Shown: in pieces, positions 25,541 through 34,800 of the stretch
How positions within the stretch are numbered: the stretch's first letter is position 1
Layout of the letters: the number at the start of each line of letters is the position of its first letter
Assembly: GCF_003313505.1 (NCBI RefSeq)
Contig: NZ_QMHO01000012.1
Location: forward strand, 62,001 to 126,000
DNA: 64,000 nt
Origin: Pedobacter nanyangensis
Lineage (GTDB): Bacteria > Bacteroidota > Bacteroidia > Sphingobacteriales > Sphingobacteriaceae
Direction: 5' to 3'
Translations under genes and position numbers: made by a program
Notes under the pieces: generated by a model
What the model was told of the DNA's origin: nothing
The model's input: only the letters and a program-made list of their open reading frames with translations
Databases searched by the model: none

Positions 25541-28315
25541 ATGAAGAGAACGTTACTCCTATTAACGCTGGTACTGATTTTTTCCGTAGCTCGTTCCCAA
25601 ACAAACTCCATTAAAGGTGTTGCAGCCGATCTTTCCTCCAATGCAAAGCTCCACAACGCAACCATTAGTGTTTTAAACGCAAAGGATTCAACCCTGTACA
25701 AGTTCACCAGAGCCAACGCAGAGGGCAATTTCAGTTTTCAGAACATGAAAAATGGGAATTTTATCCTACTGATTACCTACCCAGAATATGCTGATTTCGT
25801 AAATAAGTTCAGCTTAGATTCGACCCAAAAGTTTATCGACTTTAAGGTGATAGATATGAAAACCAAAGCCAAATTATTAAATGAGGTGATCATTAAAGGG
25901 CAGGCAGCCGCCATTAAGATTAAAGGCGATACCACGGAGTTTAATGCTTCGGCCTATAAGATACAGCCCAACGACCGCGTAGAGGATTTATTAAAAAAAT
26001 TCCCCGGCGTAACGGTTGATGCCCAAGGCAAAATTACCGCCCAGGGCAAAACAGTGGAAAAGGTATTGGTGGATGGCGAGGAATTTTTTGGTGACGACCC
26101 TACTTTGGTGACCAAAAACCTACGGGCCGACATGGTAGATAAGGTACAGTTGTTTGAAAAATCAAGCGACCAAGCAGCTTTTACAGGCGTTGATGACGGC
26201 CAAAAGAAACAGACCCTAAACATTGTACTGAAAGAAGATAAAAAACAGGGCTACTTTGGTAAAATTGATGCAGGTTATGGTACTGATGATTTTTATCAGG
26301 TACAGGCCATGTTCAATAAATTCAAGAAAAAAGAGAAAATAGCTGGATACTTCACCTCTAGTAATACCGGAAAAACGGGATTGGGATGGGAAGATGCCAA
26401 CAAATATGGCAGTACCGGCAACATGGAAATCACCGACGATGGAATGATATTTATGTCGAGCAGCGATGAACTTGATGGCGGCGGCAGATATTGGGGCGAG
26501 GGTATTCCTGTTGCCCACAACGGTGGTGTACACTATGAAAACAAGTGGAACAACGACAAGGAAAGCATCAATACCAACTATAAGGCGGGCTTCCTTAATG
26601 TGAAGATTGATAAACGCATTTTAGAACAAACCAACTTTTCTGACAGGATACTTAATACCAACACCCATACCCTTACAGACAATGATATGTTCAGGCAAAA
26701 AATTGATGCTACTTACAACATCAAGATAGATACAACTTCTAATTTAAAGGTGGTAATAGACGGCACTTTAAAAAACTCGCAAAGCGATGTAGTGACCAAC
26801 GCCATTAGAAAGAGTGGAGAAAACATATCCGAATATAACTCCTTTAGGAATACCAGTAGCGACAGTAAACAACAACTATTTAACCTCAGTGCGTTTTACA
26901 CCAAAAAACTAAAAAAAGCCGGACGTAATTATTCGATAAACTTAAGTCAGGCATACAACAAAACCAACTCCGATGGCTACTTGTATGCAGATAACGAACT
27001 TTTTAAAGACGGGGCATTTGAAAGACGGGAAATTACAGATCAATTCAAAGACAACAATATTATAACCAATAGACTGTCGTCGAACTTTACCTATAATGAG
27101 CCGCTTAGTAAGTTTTTTACGTTGATTGCCAACTACGGGCTAACATACACCATGAACAATGCCGACAGGAGAACCTACGACATTTCACCTACAGGTGCGT
27201 ACGACAGGCTGAACACAACCTTTAGTAATGATTTTGAAGCCGACCAGCTAATTAATCAAGTTGGGGCCATTTTCAACTATAAAAAAGGAAAAACGGTCAT
27301 CAACTTTGGAACCAAAACCAGTTTTGTAAATTTTGATCAAAAAGAGGTTCTCAGCAACCAAAGTTTCAAACGAAATTTCATCAACTGGATCCCACAAGCT
27401 TCTTATCAGTATAAATTCTCTGCACAAAAATCTATCAGTATAAATTATAACGGGACAACCACTCAACCAACAGTTACCCAGTTGCAACCAGTGCGAACCA
27501 ATGATGACCCTCAAAACGAATATCAAGGAAATGACCAATTAGGCCCGTCTTACACCAATAGGATCAGCTTCAGGTATAACACCTATAAAATCATTACCAA
27601 CCAAAACTTTTATGTAAGCGGTGGTTTTAATTTTACAAGTAATCAGATTGTAAACAATAACACTACCATAGGCAACAAAACAGTTTTTACAGCGGTAAAC
27701 TTAGATGGCAAGCTTCCTTATAACTATTATGCTTATACGGGATTTTCGAGGAAATTATCGTTCTTGGGCGATATAAACGCTGGCTTGAACCTAAACTTAA
27801 GTGGCTCGGCGCAATACAACTATGCAAACAATGTGCTGAATAAAACCAACAGCGTTTCGGCCAGTCCCGCCATTAACCTGAGCAAATACAACGATAAAAA
27901 TAGCTTTTACCTCTCTTTTGGCCCAAGTTACAATTCACAAGTATCTTCTTTAGCATCGCAACAATCGAACAAAGGCTGGGGCTACAACGGATATATGGAT
28001 TTGAATTTGAAACTTCCAAAGAAAATAACTTTGGCCTCTAGCTCAGAATACACCTATCAGCCGAGTTCTGACTCCTTCAACAATAGCTTTGACCGTTTGG
28101 TGATCAACGGCTCGCTTACCAAGGCATTTTTTAAGCAGGAAAGTTTAAAAGTGATGCTCAGTGCAAATGATATTTTAAACCAAAATGTTGGTTTCAGAAG
28201 ATTTGCGGCATTAAACTCGATTACCCAAACCAGCTACAACAATATCGGTAGATATTTTATGTTCTCCTTGATATGGGATTTTAATAAAATGGGTGGAGCT
28301 CCAAAAACAAACTAA
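25541..28315 (+). CDS. Outer-membrane beta-barrel protein (OMP_b-brl_3, TonB-receptor-like)
   Basis: A signal peptide (cleavage near ARSQ-TNS) is followed by a carboxypeptidase-D-regulatory-like domain (about 22-115), a plug-like region (DRVEDLLKKFPGVTVDAQGKITAQGK, then VLVDGEEFFGDDP and LRADMVDKVQLFEK) and a barrel of about 600 residues ending in an aromatic strand. This is the family of TonB-receptor-like proteins without a defined TonB box. A transported substrate cannot be deduced. It is followed 15 nt later by a GLPGLI-family gene, a common Bacteroidota pairing. Confidence 0.9.
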   Translation: MKRTLLLLTLVLIFSVARSQTNSIKGVAADLSSNAKLHNATISVLNAKDSTLYKFTRANAEGNFSFQNMKNGNFILLITYPEYADFVNKFSLDSTQKFIDFKVIDMKTKAKLLNEVIIKGQAAAIKIKGDTTEFNASAYKIQPNDRVEDLLKKFPGVTVDAQGKITAQGKTVEKVLVDGEEFFGDDPTLVTKNLRADMVDKVQLFEKSSDQAAFTGVDDGQKKQTLNIVLKEDKKQGYFGKIDAGYGTDDFYQVQAMFNKFKKKEKIAGYFTSSNTGKTGLGWEDANKYGSTGNMEITDDGMIFMSSSDELDGGGRYWGEGIPVAHNGGVHYENKWNNDKESINTNYKAGFLNVKIDKRILEQTNFSDRILNTNTHTLTDNDMFRQKIDATYNIKIDTTSNLKVVIDGTLKNSQSDVVTNAIRKSGENISEYNSFRNTSSDSKQQLFNLSAFYTKKLKKAGRNYSINLSQAYNKTNSDGYLYADNELFKDGAFERREITDQFKDNNIITNRLSSNFTYNEPLSKFFTLIANYGLTYTMNNADRRTYDISPTGAYDRLNTTFSNDFEADQLINQVGAIFNYKKGKTVINFGTKTSFVNFDQKEVLSNQSFKRNFINWIPQASYQYKFSAQKSISINYNGTTTQPTVTQLQPVRTNDDPQNEYQGNDQLGPSYTNRISFRYNTYKIITNQNFYVSGGFNFTSNQIVNNNTTIGNKTVFTAVNLDGKLPYNYYAYTGFSRKLSFLGDINAGLNLNLSGSAQYNYANNVLNKTNSVSASPAINLSKYNDKNSFYLSFGPSYNSQVSSLASQQSNKGWGYNGYMDLNLKLPKKITLASSSEYTYQPSSDSFNNSFDRLVINGSLTKAFFKQESLKVMLSANDILNQNVGFRRFAALNSITQTSYNNIGRYFMFSLIWDFNKMGGAPKTN

Positions 28316-28330
28316 TTAACCTACAGACAC

Positions 28331-29116
28331 ATGAAAATGCTAAAATATATCCTTGCCGCTTCCCTTACCTTTTTTGCGCTAAGCGGCAGCGCACAACATG
28401 CCCGTTTTGTTACGCAGGGCACTATTGAATATGAAAAACGTGTAAACGCCTATGCTTTGATCAAGCAACAGCTTAAATCATGGGGAGAAGACAACAGTTT
28501 CAGCACCCAGGCACTGGAAAGCTACCAAAAGAACAATCCGCAGTTTAAAGTGCAAAAAAGCAAGCTGTTGTTTAATCATCAAACTACTGCATTTTTGCCT
28601 ATCGAAGAAAATACACCCGTATCTAACAACTGGTTCGCAAACATGATCGAATTTCAGCAGGCTAACAGTATTTTAAGTGATTTGAATGCAGGCACCAGCA
28701 AAACACAAAAAAAGATCTATGAGGAAACTTATCTGTTGAGCGACAGCATCCGAAAAATCAACTGGAAAATTACCGACGAATTTAGGAACATTGCTGGCTA
28801 TAATTGCCGCAGGGCAAATGCGCTTGTGATGGATTCGGTATATGTAGTGGCATTTTACAGTGAAGAAATAGCCGTTAGCGGCGGGCCAGAATCGTTTAGC
28901 GGTTTACCGGGAATGATTTTGGGATTGGCGCTGCCGCATGATCATGTAACCTGGTTTGCCACTTCGGTGTCTGACGAGTCAGTAAGCCCTGACAAGATAA
29001 AAATACCTACCAAAGGCAAGCCCGTTAACCAAAAACAGTTATACGATATTTTGAAGGGGGCATTAAAGAGTTGGGGAAAATCAGCCTATCAAACCTTTAA
29101 ATGGGCAATGATGTAG
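28331..29116 (+). CDS. GLPGLI-family secreted protein
   Basis: A signal peptide (cleavage near GSAQ-HAR) and the signature SGLPGMILGLALPHDH (about residues 197-212) identify the GLPGLI family, together with IAGYNCRRANA, which precedes the signature in the family. These small proteins are made with TonB-receptor-like barrels; function unknown. The gene is the second of the barrel operon and converges on the response regulator gene. Confidence 0.92.
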   Translation: MKMLKYILAASLTFFALSGSAQHARFVTQGTIEYEKRVNAYALIKQQLKSWGEDNSFSTQALESYQKNNPQFKVQKSKLLFNHQTTAFLPIEENTPVSNNWFANMIEFQQANSILSDLNAGTSKTQKKIYEETYLLSDSIRKINWKITDEFRNIAGYNCRRANALVMDSVYVVAFYSEEIAVSGGPESFSGLPGMILGLALPHDHVTWFATSVSDESVSPDKIKIPTKGKPVNQKQLYDILKGALKSWGKSAYQTFKWAMM

Positions 29117-29138
29117 AGATTACCGAATGGCTTAAACT

Positions 29139-29187
29139 AAAAAATCGGTTAACTGTTCACAAGCAACGGTTAACCGATTTTTTTTTT
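29139..29187. terminator. Bidirectional terminator
   Basis: A 15-bp stem (29139-29153 with 29169-29183) has A residues on the left and a long T run on the right, between convergent GLPGLI and response regulator genes. Confidence 0.85.
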
Positions 29188-29242
29188 GCTGTACGTTTAA
29201 CTAAAGCAAGCAGCCAAGTACATCCCCAACCGTGGTATACGA

Positions 29243-29938
29243 TTAGTTTACCACCAATTTATAGCCTTTACCATGAACATTGATAATTTCTACCTTTGGG
29301 TCTTCTCTCAGATATTTGCGTAGCTTACTTAGGAAAACATCCATGCTACGCCCATTGAAATAGTTATCATCATGCCAAATACTAAGGAGCGCTTCTTCCC
29401 GGGTAAGTACGCCATTTTTCTTCAGGCATAACAAACGCAGTAGCTCGGCTTCCTTGGTAGATAATTTTTGCTGTCCGCCATTAAAATGTATAATCTGGGT
29501 GGTATAGTCAAATCGATAATTACCAATCTCAAACTGGCTGGGCACTTCTTCCTGCACCTGATTTTGAACGGCAGACGCACGTTTCAACAGTGCATTGATC
29601 CGAAGCAAGAGTTCCTCTATCCTAAAAGGCTTGGTAATGTAATCATCACCGCCCAAGTCATAGGCCAGTGATTTGTCTTCCATCATGGATTTGGCCGTTG
29701 CAAAAATAATAGGCACATGCTCATTTATCTTTCTAATTTCTTTGCCCAGGGTAAAGCCATCTTTTTTGGGCATCATTACATCGAGTATACAAAGATCAAA
29801 GCTATCTTTTGCAAACGCCTTCATCCCCTCCTCTCCATCTGTGCAAAGCACCACTTCAAAATTAGCTTTAATTTGCAGGTAGTCCTGCAATAGTAATCCA
29901 AGGTTTGGGTCGTCCTCAACCAAAAGTATCTTCTTCAT
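29243..29938 (-). CDS. OmpR-family response regulator (RprY-like)
   Basis: The receiver domain (1-120) has the acidic pair E8-D9-D10, the phosphorylation site D53 in CILDVMMPKKDGF, and Lys in DDYITKPFR. The C-terminal winged helix (about 135-231) contains LSTKEAELLRLLCLKKNGVLTREE and MDVFLSKLRKYL. It is closest in style to RprY of Bacteroides. It is the second gene of a two-gene operon with the kinase, 1 nt apart. The TGTTAAA repeats seen here may be its binding sites. Confidence 0.95.
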   Translation of the reverse strand: MKKILLVEDDPNLGLLLQDYLQIKANFEVVLCTDGEEGMKAFAKDSFDLCILDVMMPKKDGFTLGKEIRKINEHVPIIFATAKSMMEDKSLAYDLGGDDYITKPFRIEELLLRINALLKRASAVQNQVQEEVPSQFEIGNYRFDYTTQIIHFNGGQQKLSTKEAELLRLLCLKKNGVLTREEALLSIWHDDNYFNGRSMDVFLSKLRKYLREDPKVEIINVHGKGYKLVVN

Positions 29939-29939
29939 A

Positions 29940-31784
29940 TCAATTGTTTAATTTAAATGGCAAATGAATGGTAAATGTAGTCCCTTTATCTTTTTCGCTG
30001 CTTACCTTGATATCGCCATTCATTTGTGCTATAATATCGTTCACATAGCTTAAGCCCAATCCAAAACCCTTTACATCATGTAAATTGCCTGTAGGTACTC
30101 TGTAAAACTGATCAAAGATACGTTTGGTCTGCTCTTTGGTCATTCCAATGCCTGCGTCGCTTATTTCTATATCAATGCCATTGCCGTGGTTTTTGGTTTT
30201 AATGGCAATTTTTGGGTTTAACGGGCTGTATTTATTCGCATTGTCAATCAGGTTATATATAACATTGGACAAATGCAATTCGTCACCAATCAATACATCA
30301 TTCTCTGCATCCAAGGCCAAAGTAACTTCGGCATCCTTTTTCTGCAACTGAAGGCTCATACTATCAACCACCAAAGAGATCAGTTCATTAACGGCTACCG
30401 GTTGGCGTTCCAATTTCAGCTCTTTCTTTTCCAATTTCGCCACGTTCAACACCCGTTCAATATGGTTGCCCAGCCGTACGTTCTCGTCGTAAATGATACC
30501 TGCCAATCTGTTGATCCTAGCCTTATCCGCATTCAAATCAGGATCTTTTAACGCTTCGCTGGCAATCATAATGGTAGCCACAGGAGTTTTAAACTCGTGG
30601 GTCATGTTATTGATAAAATCAGTTTTCATTTCGGTAAGCTTTTTCTGCCGGATGATCGCGTAAATGGTATAGGCAAAAATGAAAACCAATACCAGCAATA
30701 AGCCCACCGAAGAAATGAGCGTCACAAACATGTTGCTAAATATCAGGGAGTTTTTATTGGGAAAACTCACATACAACATTCCGGGGTCCTTGATCATTAA
30801 ATCATTGCTGAAAATGATTTTACTAAAGGTATTTTTGGGCAGCACTTCTCCCGCTTGCAATGCCACATTGCGATAAATAACCTTACCTGTATTTTTGGAT
30901 GGCGTAACCCAATAATGGTAATCCAGGTCGATATTTTTGCTCAACAGTTCGCGTTTTATAAGGGTATCCAAAATTTCCTGGCTTGGTATTCGCTGCTCCA
31001 GGGGAATATCCTTGTTGGCCATTTCCTTAGCCACATCCTGCACCAAACTTACGTTGCCTGCGTTCAATAATGCTACCGTATCAGCATACAGTTTTTCCAA
31101 TTCAACCTTATATTTATAGGTAGCTTTGGCGTCCTCCAACTTGAATTTGGTCTTAAGTTCAGGATCAACGCTTGGGAAAGAAATAAACTGTGGGATGCCG
31201 GTCATTGGATGGAAAGCCAAATACCTGATAGTGTCCGGCAGTTTGTTAGGGTTAATTACCGCTCGCTTTCTAAAAAATGAAGGCGTAACACTACGGCTTA
31301 GCAATATCCCATTAGGCCCCTTTATATCGTTCACATTTAGCCTTAAAGTATTCTTATCGTTTGGATTAGGGTTCGAAAGATTAGCATAATCTTCTTCTGT
31401 GATGATTACCGGCGAAGTAAAGTTATCCCTGATCAAGCTATCCTGCAAGCCAATGTAGTCGAAAATCTGTTGCCGCTGTTTTATCTTCCTAACAACCTCA
31501 CTCTCCTTAAAGCGCACTTTAAAGGCTACAATACTATCCGTTTGCATCCTGATGTTCTTGCTTTTTTGCTCCTGAAATTCTACATCTTTCCTATTGATAT
31601 GCCCAATAACATTTTTCTTCTGTATCTTATTCACCACCGTGCTCAACGCTTGGTTTACATCTTGTTCAAAAAGCTGCGATTTAAGGTTATAAGACTCCCT
31701 GATGTAATACATTTGCATTACAAAAACTCCCAACAACGCAAAGGTCATTAGTGCGGTAATTATCCAAAGGCTCCTCTTTTTCAT
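29940..31784 (-). CDS. Sensor histidine kinase (RprX-like)
   Basis: Two membrane helices (about 7-26 and 350-375) bracket a periplasmic sensor of about 320 residues. The cytoplasmic part has the H-box FINNMTHEFKTPVATIMIAS, the N-box VIYNLIDNANKYSP, DAGIGM and GFGLGLSYV. The sensor domain has no family I recognise. The pair resembles RprX/RprY, associated with oxidative and envelope stress in Bacteroides and Porphyromonas (from the literature, not shown here). Upstream lie a TAACTTTG -7 box and a TGTTAAA direct repeat. Confidence 0.95.
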   Translation of the reverse strand: MKKRSLWIITALMTFALLGVFVMQMYYIRESYNLKSQLFEQDVNQALSTVVNKIQKKNVIGHINRKDVEFQEQKSKNIRMQTDSIVAFKVRFKESEVVRKIKQRQQIFDYIGLQDSLIRDNFTSPVIITEEDYANLSNPNPNDKNTLRLNVNDIKGPNGILLSRSVTPSFFRKRAVINPNKLPDTIRYLAFHPMTGIPQFISFPSVDPELKTKFKLEDAKATYKYKVELEKLYADTVALLNAGNVSLVQDVAKEMANKDIPLEQRIPSQEILDTLIKRELLSKNIDLDYHYWVTPSKNTGKVIYRNVALQAGEVLPKNTFSKIIFSNDLMIKDPGMLYVSFPNKNSLIFSNMFVTLISSVGLLLVLVFIFAYTIYAIIRQKKLTEMKTDFINNMTHEFKTPVATIMIASEALKDPDLNADKARINRLAGIIYDENVRLGNHIERVLNVAKLEKKELKLERQPVAVNELISLVVDSMSLQLQKKDAEVTLALDAENDVLIGDELHLSNVIYNLIDNANKYSPLNPKIAIKTKNHGNGIDIEISDAGIGMTKEQTKRIFDQFYRVPTGNLHDVKGFGLGLSYVNDIIAQMNGDIKVSSEKDKGTTFTIHLPFKLNN

Positions 31785-31796
31785 GCCGTTTCAATC

Positions 31797-31804
31797 CAAA
31801 GTTA
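31797..31804 (-). promoter_or_regulatory. Putative -7 box of the RprX/RprY-like operon (TAACTTTG)
   Basis: Exact TAnnTTTG match on the minus strand, 12 nt before the kinase ATG. Confidence 0.5.
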
Positions 31805-31832
31805 ACGAACACTTTAGGAAACACAACTACCC

Positions 31833-31849
31833 TTTAACACTTTTTAACA
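31833..31849 (-). promoter_or_regulatory. TGTTAAA-N3-TGTTAAA direct repeat (site C)
   Basis: On the minus strand, two exact TGTTAAA copies with a 10-bp period lie 28 bp upstream of the -7 box of the two-component operon. Same design as sites A and B; autoregulation is plausible. Confidence 0.45.
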
Positions 31850-31965
31850 GTACAATTAGCCTGTGTAAAAGCTCATTTTCAGTGATTAACGGTTTCAAAA
31901 CGCCAGTTGAACTTACGAAACGCCAACCTGTGACACAACTTTAAGTGCTAAAACGGCATTAAAAA

Positions 31966-31993
31966 AGCCACTTGGTTATTCCAAGCGGCTTCC
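31966..31993 (-). terminator. Rho-independent terminator of the DUF3127 gene
   Basis: On the minus strand, stem AAGCCGCTTGG/CCAAGTGGCTT (one mismatch) ends in TTTTTT, about 30 nt after the stop codon. Confidence 0.75.
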
Positions 31994-32023
31994 TAATTAT
32001 CATTGTTTTCTTAAAAAGCGATA

Positions 32024-32395
32024 CTAAAAAGGCAAGTCATCATCTTCGCCGGCGGTAGTATTTACATCAACTGGGGCGGCATATTGCGGCGCAGCACCCG
32101 CTGCCGGAGCAGTGCCTGTTAAGGCGGTTAAACGCCACACCACCAAGCTGTTAAAGTAAGAAGTAACGCCTTCTTTATTAGTCCACGGACGACCACGCAA
32201 ATTAAATGAAACTTCAATTTCATCTCCAGGTTTTAGGCTATCAAACAAAGCTGTTTTATCTTGTAAAGCCTCAAATCTAATATACTCAGGATAAGTCGGA
32301 TTTTCTGCGTATTCTACAATTAAATCACGTTTTTTAAACGTTTCGCTCACCTGCTGTATGGCACCAATTTCATGTACCTTCCCTTTAATTTCCAT
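32024..32395 (-). CDS. DUF3127 protein, OB-fold SSB-like
   Basis: This 123-residue protein starts at ATG 32395 (MEIKGKVHEIG); the open frame extends upstream but into the promoter of the divergent gene. The first 95 residues match DUF3127, with an OB-fold-like pattern (KRDLIVEYAENPTYPEYIRF, LKPGDEIEVSFNLRGRPW, SYFNSLVVWRL). A flexible Ala/Pro/Gly linker follows, then an acidic tip ending in DDDLPF. That tip closely resembles the C-terminal tip of bacterial SSB (DDDIPF), which recruits repair proteins. It may therefore be a specialised single-strand DNA-binding protein. Confidence 0.88.
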   Translation of the reverse strand: MEIKGKVHEIGAIQQVSETFKKRDLIVEYAENPTYPEYIRFEALQDKTALFDSLKPGDEIEVSFNLRGRPWTNKEGVTSYFNSLVVWRLTALTGTAPAAGAAPQYAAPVDVNTTAGEDDDLPF

Positions 32396-32461
32396 ATCAA
32401 TACTAATATATTTCTCTTCCATCCAAATCTCTATATTTTTATTGATAACTTCGCAAATCAT

Positions 32462-33655
32462 ATGACACAAGTTTTCCACACCAAGAGCAAGGTAATTATC
32501 ACCTGCAACAAAAGACTATCGTCCTACCTCCAAACGGAAGTTGAGGAACTGGGGTATACCATCGAGAGAGCCTTCCCTACTGGCGTTGAACTTAACATTA
32601 CCCTCAATGAGTGCATAAAACTTAACCTCAATCTTCGCTGCGCAAGTCAAATATTGTACAGTCTAAAAAATTTCGAGGCAAAAAATCCTGAGCAACTTTA
32701 CCAAACATTAGTAGAGATTGCCTGGGAAGAACTGATCGATTTTTCGGGTTATTTCTCGGTAACCTCAAATGTTGATAATCCTTACATCACTACGTCGCTT
32801 TTTGCAAACCTGAAAGTGAAAGATGCTATTGTTGACCGCATTAAAGCCAAAAAGGGCATTCGCCCGAATAGTGGTGCCGATGCCAATAAAGCAGTGGTTC
32901 ATTTGTACTGGAAAGACCAAGAGGCTACCATATTTATCGATACCAGTGGTGAAACGCTGAGCAAGCATGGCTATAGGAAAATCCCCGGAAAGGCCCCTAT
33001 GCTGGAAGCTTTGGCCACCAGCGTGGTAATGGCTACCAAATGGGACCGGAAATCTCCTTTCATTAATCCAATGTGCGGTTCAGGAACGCTGGCCATTGAA
33101 GCGGCATTGCTAGCCACCAACCGCCGCCCCGGTTTATATCGAATGAACTATGGTTTTATGCACATTATGGGCTATGATGAAGAAATCTTTTTTCAGGAAA
33201 GAAGGAACTTGAAGGACCAGGTAATCAAAAATGTAGGCCTACAGATCATCGCTTCTGATCTTTCTGAGGATGCGGTAGAGGTAAGCAAAAAAAATGCAAA
33301 AACCGCAGGCGTTGACCAACTGATCCAGTTTGAGGTAGGCGATTTTGCCGAAACATCTGTGCCGGAAAGCGGCAAAGGTGTAGTTGTTTTTAATCCGGAA
33401 TATGGCGAAAGATTAGGAACGCACAGCAAACTGGAACTTACCTACAAGCGCATGGGCGATTTTATGAAAACTAACTGTAAGGGCTATTACGGCTATATTT
33501 TCACCGGAAATCCTGATCTGGCCAAAAAAATTGGCCTCAAGGCCGATAGGAAGATAGAATTTTATAATGGGAAATTAGATTGCAGGATGTTGGAATACGA
33601 GCTATACGACGGCAGCAAGCGACCTGAAAACGAGCGCCCAAAAAGACAAAACTAG
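32462..33655 (+). CDS. THUMP-domain 23S rRNA guanine-N2 methyltransferase-like protein (RlmL N-half type)
   Basis: The ATG at 32462 (MTQVFHTKSKVIITCNKRL) is preferred over an upstream TTG. The N-terminal 150 residues contain the THUMP RNA-binding domain (LNLRCASQILYSLKNF). The Rossmann methyltransferase follows, with the cofactor motif FINPMCGSGTLAIEAALLA and IIASDLSEDAVEVSKKNA. The catalytic motif reads FNPEYGERLG, where E. coli RlmL has NPPYGER. It probably methylates a guanine in 23S rRNA (G2445 in E. coli). Confidence 0.92.
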   Translation: MTQVFHTKSKVIITCNKRLSSYLQTEVEELGYTIERAFPTGVELNITLNECIKLNLNLRCASQILYSLKNFEAKNPEQLYQTLVEIAWEELIDFSGYFSVTSNVDNPYITTSLFANLKVKDAIVDRIKAKKGIRPNSGADANKAVVHLYWKDQEATIFIDTSGETLSKHGYRKIPGKAPMLEALATSVVMATKWDRKSPFINPMCGSGTLAIEAALLATNRRPGLYRMNYGFMHIMGYDEEIFFQERRNLKDQVIKNVGLQIIASDLSEDAVEVSKKNAKTAGVDQLIQFEVGDFAETSVPESGKGVVVFNPEYGERLGTHSKLELTYKRMGDFMKTNCKGYYGYIFTGNPDLAKKIGLKADRKIEFYNGKLDCRMLEYELYDGSKRPENERPKRQN

Positions 33656-33760
33656 CCAACTCATTATACTCAAAAAAGTTGTAAACAGATGATTATTAGG
33701 ACTTAAGCTTGCAATTTAAAAATTATTTGCATAGTTTTAGCCCAACTAACTATCTGCCCC

Positions 33761-34000
33761 ATGATTGAAAAATACAAAAAGGAGATGCATCGCATCGCCA
33801 AAAGAATCAGAAAAGTTCGCGAGTACAAAAAAATGTCGCAACAAGACCTAGCTTCCAAAATCGGAATTTCCCAAAACGCCTACAGCAAAATTGAATTGGG
33901 ATATAGTAAAATCAGCCTAGATCGACTTTTCCTCATTGCCAAATTGCTTGATGTAGACACCGTAGAACTATTAAGATCTAAACGTAGTTACTATTACTAG
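33761..34000 (+). CDS. Small XRE-family regulator
   Basis: A 79-residue protein made almost entirely of one helix-turn-helix (REYKKMSQQDLASKIGISQNAYSKIELGYSKISLDRLFLIAKLLDV). It binds DNA as a dimer; targets unknown. Monocistronic, with a clear terminator downstream. No toxin-like partner is adjacent. Confidence 0.9.
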   Translation: MIEKYKKEMHRIAKRIRKVREYKKMSQQDLASKIGISQNAYSKIELGYSKISLDRLFLIAKLLDVDTVELLRSKRSYYY

Positions 34001-34014
34001 CAATTTGCTGAAAC

Positions 34015-34053
34015 AAAAAGAACTGCTCAATGTGATATTGAGCAGTTCTTTTT
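34015..34053 (+). terminator. Rho-independent terminator
   Basis: A 17-bp near-perfect stem (34015-34031 with 34037-34053, arms AAAAAGAACTGCTCAAT and complement) just after the XRE gene. Confidence 0.85.
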
Positions 34054-34128
34054 GTTTAAAAGACAGCCCTTTACCATTATGTGATTTTTTTTCACAGATT
34101 TAACCCCAAAAAGCTAAAACCTTTCTGT

Positions 34129-34136
34129 TACTTTAG
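34129..34136 (+). promoter_or_regulatory. Putative -7 box of the HD hydrolase gene (TACTTTAG)
   Basis: TAnnTTAG, a close variant of TAnnTTTG, ends 5 nt before the ATG; predicted near-leaderless transcript. Confidence 0.4.
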
Positions 34137-34141
34137 CACAT

Positions 34142-34789
34142 ATGCAAAAGATTTTAAACCTCACCATCGACTTTGTTAAGAATACCCTTGCCGATGCCGA
34201 AGCAGGCCATGATTGGTTTCACATTGAACGTGTTTACAAAACTGCAAAACACATTAACGATACGGAGAAGGCAGATGAATTGATTGTTTCGCTAGCGGCA
34301 CTTTTACACGACATTGCGGACAGTAAATTTAATGGTGGAGACGAAGAAATTGGTCCCCAAAAAGCTGGCGATTTCTTAGCCAGCATTGGCCTGGAGGCCA
34401 AAATCATCGAAGAAGTAAAGTTGATTATTAAAAACCTTTCTTTTAAGGCAAGTTTTGGCGAAATTACCTACTTCTCTAAAGAACTAGACGTGGTGCAAGA
34501 TGCCGACAGGCTAGATGCCATTGGCGCCATTGGTATAGCCAGGGCATTTACCTATGGTGGTTTTAAAAACAGGGTATTGTACAATCCCGAAATCAAACCC
34601 AACCTACAAATGAATAAGGAGCAATACAAAAATACAACCTCTCCAACGATCAACCATTTTTATGAAAAGCTCCTTTTGCTGAAAGATTTGATGAAGACGA
34701 AAACGGGCAAAGCAATGGCAGAACAAAGGCACCAGTTTATGGTTGCCTACCTAGAACAGTTTTATGCGGAATGGGAAGGTAAAAAATAA
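34142..34789 (+). CDS. HD-domain phosphohydrolase (YedJ-like)
   Basis: The metal-binding HD motif is intact: H25 (DWFHIERV), H58-D59 in SLAALLHDIADSKF and D124 in VVQDADRLDAIGAIGIARAF. These residues and the length (215) match the YedJ-like HD family, which may act on nucleotides or phosphate esters; substrate unknown. It lies 48 nt upstream of the radical SAM gene on the same strand, although that gene has its own promoter candidate. Confidence 0.92.
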   Translation: MQKILNLTIDFVKNTLADAEAGHDWFHIERVYKTAKHINDTEKADELIVSLAALLHDIADSKFNGGDEEIGPQKAGDFLASIGLEAKIIEEVKLIIKNLSFKASFGEITYFSKELDVVQDADRLDAIGAIGIARAFTYGGFKNRVLYNPEIKPNLQMNKEQYKNTTSPTINHFYEKLLLLKDLMKTKTGKAMAEQRHQFMVAYLEQFYAEWEGKK

Positions 34790-34800
34790 CTAAAAATATT

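Noticed and set aside
33761..34000. Antitoxin of a toxin-antitoxin pair
   Set aside because: The small XRE gene is alone with its own terminator; no toxin-size gene is adjacent on the same strand.
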